Shown here one piece after another: positions 29,801-41,108 of a stretch of 64,000 bases of DNA. Position 1 is the stretch's first letter. Every line of letters starts with the position of its first letter. The translations under genes and the position numbers were made by a program. The notes under the pieces were generated by a model that searched no databases, was not told where the DNA came from, and saw only the letters and a list, made by a program, of their open reading frames with translations. This DNA is from Heloderma charlesbogerti (lineage: Eukaryota > Chordata > Lepidosauria > Squamata > Helodermatidae), in NCBI GenBank assembly GCA_026122225.1, contig JANEZZ010001903.1:372001-436000 (forward strand), written 5' to 3'.

Positions 29801-32800
29801 CGGGAGGGAGATGGATGGGGGAATTACTCACCCTTCAGCTTCTCCCCAAACATGGTGAGAAAGACGGTGAAGTTGATTGGGCCGCTGGCCTCCTTGATCA
29901 TGGCATCCAGCTCCTCATTCTTTACGTTCAGGCGCCCTGCAGAGCCAGGGATGGGAGGGTTAGCAACTGAGGACTGGGTTTGTAGGGGTCCAGTCAACCA
30001 GTAAACTTTGGTTCACATCCTGCTTATACTGTCTTCCTCTTTCAAAATTCCCTTTTGTCTTACCCATAGCAGCGAATGTGTCTCGCAAGTCTTCCTTGTC
30101 AATGATGCCATCTCTGTTCTGGTCAATGACAGTGAAGGCCTAGGAAACAAAAGGAGAAGAAGAAAATACTGTGAGATTGTAGAAAATTCACATCCAGCCA
30201 CCACTGCCCCAAACAAAAAACAGCATTGCTAGCATCTAGGACAGCTTTCTCAACCTGGTATACTCCACATGTGTTGGACTACAATTCCCATAATTCCCAG
30301 GCAGGGAAGGATGGGAGTTGTAGCCCAAGACATCTGGAGGGCATAAGGTTGAGGAAGGCTGATCTAGGATTTGTAGGGTAACCACCGTTGCAACAACCTT
30401 TGGATCCTGAATCTGCCCGCTCTCAAAAGCTATCTAGCACAGATCTGCATTATGTTTAGGGATGCACGAAAGGTACTTACCTTTCGGGGATTATGCTGTT
30501 GGTGCGGGGGGAGGCGTTCCGTCCCTCCCCCCGGAATCCTCGCCGGGGGGGGGGAGGCGCTCCGTTCCTCCCCCCCCGGAATCCTGGCCGGCCGGCTGTG
30601 CTCCGCAGCGATTCTGCGGAGCCACCGGCTGGTTCCGCCAGCAGCCGGACATCTGGCCGCTGGCTAGCAGGGACGCAAATGGCAGTGGCCGTAGCCACCG
30701 CCGCCGTTTGCGTCCCTGCAGTCAGCCACGATAGGCTACGTAAATCTTTACATAGCCTATCACAGCTGATTAAAACACACACACATGCGTATGCAAATGG
30801 CGGCGGCCATGGCCGCCGCTATTTGCATCCCTTATTTTGGCACATCTTAGTCTACGTGAACATTTACGTAGACTAAGACGGCGAAAATAAGGGGAACGCA
30901 AATAGCGTAGCGTCTACGCTATTTGCGTACGCGCATTTTTTTTTTTAAGTCAGCCGTGATAGGCTACGTAAAGATTTACGTAGCCTATCACGGTGTTTTT
31001 TTAAAATCTAGCCGTGATAGGCTAAGTAAATCTTTATATAGTCTATCACGTTTGTTTGTTTTTTTAAAACCTGGAAATGGCGGTGGCGGCAGCCGGTCGG
31101 AAGACCTGCCGCCGCAGCCGCCGAACCGCCGCCAGAGGCACCGCCGCCAGGAAGATCCGCCCCAGGTAAGTCCCGTCCCAGGGGGGGGGCCGAATGCGCT
31201 GGCATTCGGCCTCCCCGAGATCTGTGGCGAAACTTTCGTACATCCCTAATTATGTTGCCACAGCTTTACAGATATTTGTACACAAATACGGACTTCCATT
31301 TGCTACAGCTGTGTGTAATACTTGCATGCAATTCAGTACAAACTCTGTGTGAAGGTAAAACGGCCGTGATGTACCCATAAGATTTTGCTGGTACTCCAAG
31401 GACCCACCTGACTCAAGTGGTGACTTGCATGTGTGAATGAGCCTCTGCGGAGCAAACGTCTGAACATGGGAATTTCATACCACCACTGCAGCACAAGAAA
31501 CGCAGTGATTTTCAGTGGAGTCGGGTCATGTATTGAGCTGCCAGTTGCCAAGTGTTGGGTAACCGAGTGATCAGGAACAGAAGTGTATGTGTGAATGAGC
31601 TCTAAGCTCAGCAATGGATGTTTTGTTGGTATGCCGTACCCGTCCATGCTCATCACTGGTGAATGGAAGATTGCACAAACCCACGCTTGTATTGTGGACA
31701 TTTGCGTACAGTTTGATTCCTTTGTTTCATTGCGTAATTGGCCATGAGGTTGACACACACAGTATGCCATCTTTTGTCAAGCATGAACTTACTTTTAAAA
31801 AGTCAGCATTGATTTGCGGAAAGAATATTAAAAGGAGCATTCTGACTGCAAGAACCATTGGGTAGTGGATAGGAAAGATGTGGGGTACGGATAGATGGAT
31901 GGCCTCTGGATCCCACCCTCCTTTAGGTTCCATAGTATGGGCAACTTTCTGTCCTTGGTACAGGTTGGTACAAAGTTGGACCCAGCCTCCAACTTAGATC
32001 ACCATGTTTTGAGAACGACAACTCTAGAATGAGGGTAACAATCAGTCCGGTGACAAAGATGACAAAGAATTGGACCTACATAGCCAAGAGCAGCTTTCCC
32101 CAACCCGGTGCCCTCCAGATCTGTTTGGACTGCAATTCCCATCATCTGGGGATAATGGGAATTGTAGTCCAAACACATCTGGAGGGTGGCAGGTTGGGGA
32201 AGGCTGGCCAAGATAAGAGAAGGAGAAGGGGGAGATGATATATTAGTGGCTTCTAACCACCTCAAAAATTGTGACATGCAAGAAGACAAAACATTAACAC
32301 GGGGCCATTGAGTGTCAGCCAAGACACAGTAGGTTCTAGCAACTGTGTAATTTATTCAGGGAAATTCCCACATCTCTGCTCTCTGTAATTTTTATGAGTT
32401 GACTGGAAGGGAGCCTCTGAGCAACTGGCCAGGATTGGACCAAATGTTCCTTGTTGTCCCTTTTCCTGTTCTCCTCTCTGACACTGATCGAGCAATGCAT
32501 TATGGGAATGGGGTGACGCCATCCCCAGCCAGCACACTCCCCTTCAGACCTCTCTTCTCCCTCCCCGCATCTCTGCAGCTGTGCCCTTGAGACACCTGTC
32601 ACTCGATATCCCTCTTCGTCTCCAGCAGGAATGGGAACAATCTTAAACTGTCTCATATTCAACTCCATACCCCTCCCTAAGGGGACAGGTGGTACATTCC
32701 GAAGGAGCTGTTGATGAGGTCTCCAAAGGATGGCCGGGAGGGGAGGGGGTGGAAGAACTAACTCCCCCCAAGAACTAACACTCACTGCGTTATCCTCTCT

Positions 32801-35800
32801 TTCTGCTTTGTGCCGTGTCTCTCTCTTTCCAGCTAAACGTGATCTGCTAGCTAGTACATTGTGTCTGTGCAGAGCTACATCTCTTCTTCCGAGGACGAAG
32901 AGATGGAGGAGCTGCCAGAGAACATAGGTTACTGGGTGGATTAGAAATGTAATAAACAAAGAAATTATCTCTTCATTTCAAAGGGCGGTGGGGCAGAAAT
33001 GCCATCATCTTGGCAACTCAGCATTGTCGTTTGAGTGGAGTCAGGGTGGCCACGTGTCCGACTTTACAGAGGACTGCCCTTGATGTGAAGGCATCCTCTA
33101 TTTCAGACTTCCCCAACCCGGCAGCCTCCAGAGGTGTTGGACTACAATACCTATCATCCCAGCCAGGAGGCTGGGGATGATGGGTGCTGTTATCCAACAC
33201 TTTTAGAGGCCTCCAGGTTAGGGAAGCCTCCTCTATTTGATGGGCTGTTTAAAGTCTGGTTTAAAGATAAAGAACCAAAAGAAGGGAGTGTGCAAGTCTC
33301 GTTTAAAGATAACGAACCAAAAGAAGGGAGAGGCAGGAGCCTTGAAGTTGCCCATCACCACTTAGCACTTGGGGAATGGACTGAGCAGGCACCCAGCTCC
33401 TGGGTGAGATGTCCTGCGTTTCTGTTCAAATGATAATACTTATTTTTAATACTTATAATTATATACATATACCATTATATATTTATATATGTACACATAT
33501 ATAATTGAGTGCATGCAAAAGTTCTGCATTCTCTCTCAGTGATGCATTTCCTCTCTTCTTTGGGACGATGCAAAAGGGGGAAGCACTTGCTTTCATAGAA
33601 TCATAGAACAGTAGGGTTGGAAGGGGCCTACAAGGCCATCAAGTCCAACCCCCTGCTCAATGCAGGAATCCAAGTCAGAGCATCCCTGACAGATGGCTGT
33701 CCAGCCTCATCTTGAATGCCTCCAGTGTGGGAGAGCCCACCATCTCCCCAGGTAATTGGTTCCATTGTCGTATTGCTCTAACAGTCAGGACGTTTTTCCT
33801 GATGTTCAGCTGGAATCTGGTTTCCTGTAACTTGAGCCCATTATTCCATGTCCTGCACTCTGGGATGATCAAGAGGAGATCCTGGCCTTCCTCTCTGTGA
33901 CAAGCTTTCAAGTACTTGAAGGAGTGCTATCATATTCTCTTTTCAAGGCTAAACATGCCCAGTTCTTTCAGTCTCTCTTCATAGGGCTTTGTTTCCAGTC
34001 CCCTGATCATCTTTGTTGCCCTCCTCTGAACCCTCTCCAGCTTGTCTGCATCCTTCTTCAAGTGTGGTGCCCAGAACTGGACACAGTACTCCAGATGAGG
34101 CCTAACCAGTGCTGAGTAGAGGGGAACTAGTACTTCCCGGGATTTGGAAGCGATGCTTCTATTAATGCAGCCCAAAAGAGCATTTGCCTTTTTTGCAGCC
34201 ACATCACATTGTTGGCTCATATTCAGCTTGTGATCGACAACAATTCCAAGATCCTTCTCGCTTGTAGTGTGGTTGAGCCACGTATCCCCCATCTTGTAAC
34301 TGTGCATTTGGTTTCTTTTTCCTAGGTGCAGAACTTGGCATTTATCCCTATTAAATGCCAAGTTCTGCCTTGGGGAACATCGCCGGGATCGTTTTCCAAC
34401 CCATGGATAAAACTGCCCATTCAGTGCACCAAAGCAACACTCACCAGGGGGGGGGCAACCCCTTAACTACCCTTGGACAGGTGTGAAAAGGGTTAATGCA
34501 GCAGCAGTAACTATCATGATTATTCACATAGCACCACTGCTGTACATTCCACTTTCCAGAGTAACAGAAGCCAAGGGTCCCTGCCCTGACGATCTTACAG
34601 TCAACTTCTGACAGCATGGAAGCGTACTCTGAGAGTTTGATCCTGGCAAAGAACAGCAGTCCAGTCTAGGGAACCTTGTCAATTTTTTTTTAACAAAGCA
34701 ACGCAAGAGGCACGAAGCGCCACAGTGCAAGGAGCAAACTGAACCCAAGACACTGCCTTCTACAGTGTCAGACCACTGGCCCATGTAGGCCAGTGCCGTC
34801 AACTCCTCTAACTTGCAAGACTCTCCCCAATATGGGGATCAGCAAAGCAAGAGGCTCAGAGAAGGTTCAGGGGGCAGTAGAGGTGACACCAGAAGAGAAG
34901 CTAAAGCTCTTCTTCTGATAGCCACTGTGGGAGTGGTAGCATAGTGCAGTAGTTTGAGTTTTGGACGAGGACTAGGAAGACCTGAAGTCAACCCCCGCAG
35001 TCAGCCACGAAGCTCACTGTGGGAGAAGTAGTTTAGGGTAGCAGTTAATGTGCTGGACTAGGGAGACCTGGGTTCAAATCCCGATGAAGCTCACCGGGTG
35101 ACTTTGGGCCTCACACATCTAGGGATGTCAGAGAAATCCGCAACAGAACCAAATTAATTCAGATTTTTATTAATCCAACCTGCGGATTCTGCAGTGGACT
35201 GGCTTTTCCCTGTCGGGGAGATTCCACAGACTTGCTTTCTGGAATTTTATGCAAATTTTGTCGTAGAAAAATAGGCAAAAATAAAAAACTAGCCAAAAAT
35301 GTGCATTTCCACCCAAAGTGTGAAAATGTGCATTGGGAGGAATTTGCATATTTTGGGGGGATTTGCGCATTTCACCTGTGCAAATTTGTGCAAAATCAAA
35401 TTTGCGCACATTCAGAAACTACGCCCCCCACCCTGGATTCCATCAATGGGTGGGTGACAGAATAAAAGGCGCCTGACAATCCATGAAACAAATGAAATGA
35501 AAAATGGAATGGATTTTACACAATCCATACATCCCTACACATATCTCACAGAGTGCTTTTGAGGATAATGCACGATGGAAAGAGTTATAGGAAGAGCCAC
35601 GTCAGCCTCCTGGAGCTCTTGGCCAGATTCTACATTGGAAAGAGAGTGACAGAAATATCGTAAGATAAATGCCACCAGGGCAAGGCTGGCTCTCTTCACC
35701 AAAGGTTTTAAAAACAGGTTTTCATCAAAAAGTAAAGAGGTGCAAAAAGAAAAAAGTAAAAAAAAAAGAGTTGACAACGTGGCACAGAGGAAATACTCCT

Positions 35801-36580
35801 ATGTTTGAGAAGGTTCCCAAAGGAGCTAGAATGAGCTACTTGTCCCATCACCAATGTAGCCTTTGTTTCCTCTTCTCTAGATTGAGACCTCAAGCTGAAG
35901 GGTTTGCAGGTTTTACAATGCTGGGTCAAACTTCACTTTCGGTGGATCTGAAGCCAGCCAGAAGGCTTTCTGCTGCCCACCCTCCCCCTCCAGGCCCGGC
36001 CACCTAGAATCTGTCTCCAGAGATCTCCTTGTAAGGAGCTGCTGCTTGCCCCAAGCACAGATGTCGCCTACTTTCTTGGTCCTCCCTCACCCAAAATAGA
36101 CACTGCTGCATCTCAAGAGTCTCAGAAGGGAAACAGCACCATTCTTGGGGTGGGGGTGTGGAGGGGAGGCAGCAGTGACACCTGCAAAATGGCAAGGAAG
36201 GGCTTCTCAGAAATGGAGACTCAAAGATCTCCGATGTGGAGGCGGGAAGGAGGCTGTCATGTGAAAGGCTCTGACCACCGCGCTGGCTTCCTGAGAGGAA
36301 TAAATTGGGATTACGACTTGAATGGCGGGGTGGGGGTGGAATCTACCTTATACTATGGAGGAGCTGGAGGAGACAGGAACACCTTCTAAGGCTGCAATCT
36401 TATGCACACTTCCTTGGGACTAAATGCCATTGAACAAAGTGAGGCTTACTTCTGAATAAATATGCCTAAGATTGTACAGCACAACTAGATGATGTTGACC
36501 ATTTCAGCTCTTCTGGGACAGAGACAATGGAACTTGGTTAGAAGAACTTAGTCAAATTGTAGCACCTGTGATGCTTCTAA

Positions 36581-36629
<49 letters not shown>

Positions 36630-39600
36630 CTTTAGAACTTGAGAATGTTCTACCATTAGCAACATTTGACAGAATCTGAACTGTACAAAGGTTCAAGTGA
36701 AGTTTAGGAAAGGAAGATTAGTGAGATGTGGGCCTCCACATAAATCTGTTAGATGGGATTTCAGAAGCTGTGGTCCCCCAATTGTTAAAGGATCAACTGT
36801 ACATACTTAATCTGCCATGAGTGACTATCCATGTTTTGCTGTTTTTAAATGTCCACAGATGAGAACTCCACAGACACCGAAGGCACAGTACAGTCAGAAA
36901 ATTCTTCCACATATCTCGGCCTATCCTTCCCATGTACCTCCCCAGCCTTGTTGAACTCAAAGAAATTTAATGTATATTCTCTTCTGTGGCCTTTGGCTCT
37001 CTGACCTAGACATACATGTCCACATAAACCAGGTTCTCTCCAAACATTTAATCGTCATTGTTTGTTGCATCTAAAAATTCCCCAGTTGGTCAGTAACTTC
37101 CTCAAAGAGCAGATAAAAATTCTGCACTGAATAATCCAGGTAAGCTTTAAGGACAACATTATGTCCCGTATGTTCAGTGGCACAGTTAGATCATTTTAGA
37201 CCCTGGACATAAAGCTCTTATGCTCCACTCTTTAGACTGCAACGTATATTACTTCATTTACTGCAAATGGTCTTATGGGACCGCCTGCCCCTTTTAGATG
37301 GTAGTGTGTATTACTTCACTTTTTCCAAAATGTGGTAAGCCAGCACATTATTCCAAAATGTGGTAAGGCTCTTCTGGTCATTTTGCTGAGTGGAACCCTG
37401 GACTTAGCCACAGAGTCAAACTCTGATGGCCCCATCATATATACTATATTCCCCAGCAAATTCATTCCCTCCTCCATCTCTTCCCTTTTTTCTTACCTCT
37501 TTGAACTCCTGAATTTGTGTTTGGTCAAACATGGAGAAGACATTTGAGCTTCCTCCTTCTGCTGCTGCCCTTCTCTTTGCCTTCTTGGGTGCCTGTAATG
37601 GGTTAAGATGGGAATTCAGGATCAGAGCACTCCATCAGAATTAGAGTGGCCAAGTGTCCTGCCTCTGTTTGAGGACAGTCGTCTGTTTGAAGGTGTCCTC
37701 TATTTGAACGGTCCACACCTTGTTTTAAGATAAAGAACCATAAGAAGAAGGAGAGGAGAGCAGCAGGTCCCTTGAAGTTGCCCGTCAATGGTTAGCACCT
37801 GGGCAGCAGACTGAGGCGCACACAGGTCATCTTTTCACAGTCTTCCCCATTAGGGCAAGATATATTGTATTTCATTTAAACCATAGTAATTGTTTCTAAT
37901 TCTGCACCTATACTGATAAATTAGCATATGCTGATGTTATGCAAATCTGTCATGTTCTTTTGTCCTCTTTTTTGGTGATGGATAAATAGCCACTTTATAC
38001 ATAGCATGAAAATACATGACATTTTATTAAGGGTGGGAAAGGGACCACACCTTCTGCAGGTTTCTAGGGAATTAAATATTGACGAGGTTGCTGAATATAA
38101 TTAAGTGCATTTTTTGATAATTGTATACATTTCTGTCTCAGGAAAAAATGCATCTGGAAACCATTTTCACTTTTAAATAAATATTCCTACATCATCTTTA
38201 TAACCATATTTTCCAATCTCCCTCTCCCATCTTCATTAAATGATTCTTATATCACTATGATCCCTAAGCCTGGCAAAGATCATATCATTGTGCAAATTTT
38301 CAGCCTATTTGCTAATTAATATAAATATTAAAATATTAATGTGCTGTTAATAATTAGCATTAATTAATGGACTTCAAGAAGTTATTACAACACTCATTGA
38401 AGCAGATCAGGTGAGACTTATCAAACATCGACAGGGGGCTGATAACCTTAGATTCGTTGCTGATCTGATAGCTTTAAATAGTGATAGAACGGACCAGGCC
38501 ACCATTGTTTCTTTGGATGCTAAAAAGGCCATATAGTTACCACAATGAGTTGAAAAACTGGGAGAAAAAAAGAGCCTTTGAGGAACAAACTCAAAACATT
38601 TGTTATTGTTGAGAAATCACACGTTTTAGCTTGAGAAATGGCAGAACCAGCAACTCCTGCTTCAGATCATGGGGCTGAAGTAGATAATGATTGCGATTCC
38701 GCCCCAGAATCTCTACTTGAGATTTGTGGCAACTAATCTTTATCAGCCTGATATGGGTGTGGATGTGTCATGCTCAGCAAATTGCTTATGTCTCTTGAAA
38801 TTGTCTACATATTTTAGCTTACAAAAACTATTTTTACGGTAATAAAGACATAGATGTTAATAATACGTGGTGTGATATTTTCCTGTAGAAAGACAGTTTG
38901 GGCAAATAGAACTTGAGTGAGCAAACATTATTTGGTGACAAATAAGAAGTGCACCAGAAAATGCTACCAATGCAGAGCTGATGTGTGTAATAGCATGCAG
39001 GTTCGGGGGAGGGGGGGAGCGCCACAAAACAACAATGTAAATATCTCTAGCTGCTTTCTGAGCGCTGCCCTGTATGTGAAAAGCCAACCAGAGGATTTAC
39101 CCTCTTTTCCACCAGTTTTCTCTTCCAACCTTAGTCCACCATACGTCTTCTTTGAACAATGCTACTCTGATTATATATCAATATGTATGTATGTGTGTGT
39201 GTCTCTATGAGTCTGCATGTGTATGTACGTATTTAATTATGTGATTGTGATCTACAGGCCCAGGAGCTGTCACCTGCTGCTTAGAACAGCTGTTGGCTCC
39301 CCATTCCCACCAGTTATGCTTCCTTATGATCCGCATCTAAGCATAGGGCCAAACCAGGACATGGCAAAGCACAATCATCTGGAGATACCATAGAGCATTC
39401 CCAATACTTTTACAATGTGCCCATCGCTACTGGGGGTGGGATGATATCACAACTTGGCCCTCAAGTGGTGACAGTTGACAAGGGGGCCAGTTCCGGAACA
39501 TTCCAAAGTGGCACAAGGAATGGCAAAGCATGGGTAGAAGGGGATTTGGAGATCCAAATGTACCAAAGCACAAATTCACAAAATGGCACTCCTGATTCCT

Positions 39601-40993
39601 TTGAAAGTAGGTTTGGAGCAAGAAGAAAAACAGAAGCCTAAGGGGTGCTGGCTTCTTGATCAACCTGCAGTACTGCCTAAGAAGTGACCAGAACCTCCCA
39701 AATATGCCTCGTAACACTTCAGGAATCCCTGCACTATAAAGTAAGAGATGGAGATGCAGCCTTCCTTAACCTGGGGCCCTCCAGATGTGCTGGGCTACAA
39801 CTCCCAAAGGCCCAGCTGGCTGGGGATGATGGAAATTGTAGTCCATCACATATGGGGGGCACCAGGCTGGAGAAGGCTGACACCGTCTGACAATGAGGAT
39901 GTGCCTCTCAGTAAAATTGGATGTGTGTGCATGTCTGGTGAGATTTCAAGTCACACAAAGAGATTTCCAGGGCAAAGGAAAAAAGTATATTCCTTTTGTT
40001 TCTTGTTCCAAAAATAGGAAGGGTTCCACTGTCCCCCTTGATGCTGGCTCCATTTGTCTGGATCTTGCTGTGCCTCCAGGAATGTGACTCCTGAGGTTTC
40101 TGTCTGCTCAGCAGTCGCTCAGCTAACGTTTGCTCCTTCAAAAAGAAAACAGCCAGAAGGGGATCCAACTGATTCCAGGCTGGATAAAGCACCCTGCTGC
40201 AACATTCAAGAAGAGCATGATGCATTCACCAGCAGGTTTCGGGGTGCATAGCCAAGCAATGGAAATGGGATATTAAGGGAGAGAGATGGTGGGGGGAGGA
40301 GTCCAGTTTCAAGATCAAGTTTCAGTGGGGGACAGTGAAGGACCTGCAATTCAGAGACGTGTTGAATCATCATCCCTAATATGACATTCTGCACCCTGGT
40401 CCACCTTCACCTCTCCGAAGTTCTTTTCCCCTTGTCACACACCCACCCTGCTATCTCAGCTGCTCTCCAGCTTTCCAGCTCATATGGCTTCTCCCAGACT
40501 GTCTTCAATAGCTCCAAAGTATCCCCTGAACATGCATATTTCTTCTGCCCAGACAGGGAAATGTATAAGTCGAAAGAAAATGAAATGGATAGATTTATGT
40601 GTGTAACAGAAAAGGGGTGCGGGGGAGACAGAGAAACAAAAGACAAGAGAGGCCTATAAGACACTTTTTGTTGTGCCAGAAAATTTAAGGAAAATCAGGA
40701 AGGGGATCTCCCCGCATTGTCCAACATCTTTTGTTGAATGGACACCTTTCAGCAAGACAATTTGAAAGGTTGCTGATGTAACCCATAGTCTTACACTCAC
40801 TTCTATTTTGAAATAAAAGAAGGCAGATCAATAGATTGATCAACTGATGCTCCCCCCCACCTTTTTTTCATTTTCTCTCCTCTTTGTACATTTCCACTAG
40901 CCTGGATAAGAAGCCAGCTGCCAGTTTCCTCTGCACCTAATTTCCTTATGGACCTTTGGTGCCTGCACCCTTTCTCTCTCTTCCACTTACCAT
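26897..40993 (-). CDS. MYLPF: Fast skeletal muscle myosin regulatory light chain
   Basis: The regulatory light chain wraps the myosin heavy-chain neck in fast fibres and tunes force when phosphorylated. Minus-strand exons are 40993-40991 (ATG only), 37592-37497, 30139-30064, 29936-29832, 29741-29663, 27896-27848 and 27001-26897. All are GT-AG and join in frame to 170 residues and TAA (mammalian protein 169). Visible features are the basic N terminus APKKAKRR, the phosphorylatable serine region [10 protein letters not shown], the first EF-hand [12 protein letters not shown] with its Ca/Mg ligands intact, degenerate later EF-hands ([12 protein letters not shown]), and the ending [12 protein letters not shown]. 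Introns 1 and 2 are large (3.4 and 7.4 kb) and carry most of the repeats. A TATA box upstream (41102-41108) fits strong tissue-restricted expression. Confidence 0.97.
27965..28548 (+). mobile_element. CR1 LINE, 3' fragment
   Basis: Same ORF2 C-terminal region as the copy at 2370, with a 3-bp loss near GACTGAGGAGATAGG. It ends in ATTCTATGATTCTATACT-type tail repeats, the CR1 terminus. It lies in MYLPF intron 5, antisense to the gene. Confidence 0.9.
30242..30361. mobile_element. Palindromic hAT-like MITE with perfect 8-bp target duplication
   Basis: Starts CAGCTTTCTCAACCTGG and ends GGTTGAGGAAGGCTG; inverted halves contain the CACATGTGTTGGACTACAAT motif. Exact ATCTAGGA at both flanks (30234-30241, 30362-30369) assigns this very common family to hAT. 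Confidence 0.9.
30457..31248. mobile_element. 792-bp hAT-like element with nested palindromes
   Basis: Ends TAGGGATGCACGAAAG and CTTTCGTACATCCCTA. Exact 8-bp flanks ATTATGTT (30449-30456, 31249-31256). The interior is GC-rich and CpG-rich at both ends, and the middle holds at least six hairpins, several built on GATAGGCTACGTAAA and its complement. No transposase frame is seen. It lies in MYLPF intron 2. Confidence 0.9.
32091..32206. mobile_element. Palindromic hAT-like MITE
   Basis: CAGCTTTCCCCAACCCGGTG and its inverse ending GGTTGGGGAAGGCTG. Flanks GCCAAGAG (32083-32090) and GCCAAGAT (32207-32214). Confidence 0.85.
32336..32959 (-). other. Unexplained open stretch in MYLPF intron 2
   Basis: The minus strand is open for 207 codons. 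On the plus strand, 32873-32944 looks like a terminal exon: an acceptor (TGTCTGTGCAG), 23 acidic codons ([17 protein letters not shown]), a TAG, then AATAAA at 32951. I recognise neither product. LTR-derived or pseudogene sequence is possible. Confidence 0.25.
33040..33405. repeat. Dispersed repeat, copy interrupted by a MITE
   Basis: Shares CCTCTATTTGA, TTAAAGATAAAGAACC and TTGAAGTTGCCC with an uninterrupted copy at 37640-37810. It contains an internal duplication of a roughly 45-bp segment around AAAGATAAAGAACCAAAAGA (33250-33330). Confidence 0.65.
33103..33229. mobile_element. Palindromic hAT-like MITE inserted in a dispersed repeat
   Basis: CCTCTATT flanks both sides (33095-33102, 33230-33237). 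The related sequence at 37640-37810 has a single CCTCTATT at this point, so it acts as an empty site. Confidence 0.8.
33595..34365 (-). mobile_element. CR1 LINE, 3' fragment (770 bp)
   Basis: The minus strand encodes [20 protein letters not shown] and [20 protein letters not shown] of CR1 ORF2, with a break near 33925. The CR1 3' tail is at the left end. Same orientation as MYLPF, in its intron 2. Confidence 0.9.
34926..35110 (+). mobile_element. Two partial tRNA-derived SINEs in tandem
   Basis: Two heads in tandem (TAGTGCAGTAGTTTGAGTT and TTAGGGTAGCAGTTAATGTG), each followed by GAAGCTCAC. The second keeps GGTTCAAATCCC as its B box. Both lack the 3' half. Confidence 0.6.
35120..35537. mobile_element. 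hAT-like nonautonomous element with TAGGGATG ends
   Basis: TAGGGATGTC and ATACATCCCTA ends; flanks CACACATC (35112-35119) and CACATATC (35538-35545) agree at 7 of 8. The interior matches the element at 468-822 (TGGACTGGCTTTTCCC, CCACAGACTTGC). Confidence 0.8.
36583..36627. repeat. (CT)n(CA)n microsatellite
   Basis: CT run followed by a CA run of about 28 bases in MYLPF intron 2. Confidence 0.95.
38345..38540 (+). mobile_element. L1-like reverse-transcriptase relic
   Basis: The frame reads [20 protein letters not shown] and then IVSLDAKKA, matching the conserved DQxGFIxxRQ...SLDAEKAF blocks of L1-clade RT. No ATG and surrounding stops: a dead fragment in MYLPF intron 1 to 2 territory. Confidence 0.6.
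39760..39880. mobile_element. Palindromic MITE (CCAGATGTGTTGG family)
   Basis: CAGCCTTCCTTAACCTGGGG to GGCTGGAGAAGGCTG with inverted halves; target duplication no longer clear. Confidence 0.65.
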
Positions 40994-41101
40994 TTTTTCT
41001 CAGCAGGCAGGCAGGTGGATGAACAGCAGCGGGTGCGGTGGGGATGTCCCAAGGGCCAGAAGGGCAAGCAGCCTAGACACAGGCTGCGAATTCCCCTGGG
41101 G

Positions 41102-41108
41102 TTATATA
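41102..41108 (-). promoter_or_regulatory. MYLPF: TATA box of MYLPF
   Basis: TATATAA on the minus strand, about 110 bases upstream of the ATG. It puts transcription start near 41075. Just upstream, CTATAGTTAG (41133-41142, minus) differs by one base from the MEF2 consensus YTAWWWWTAR, as expected of a muscle promoter. No mapping data support it. Confidence 0.6.
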
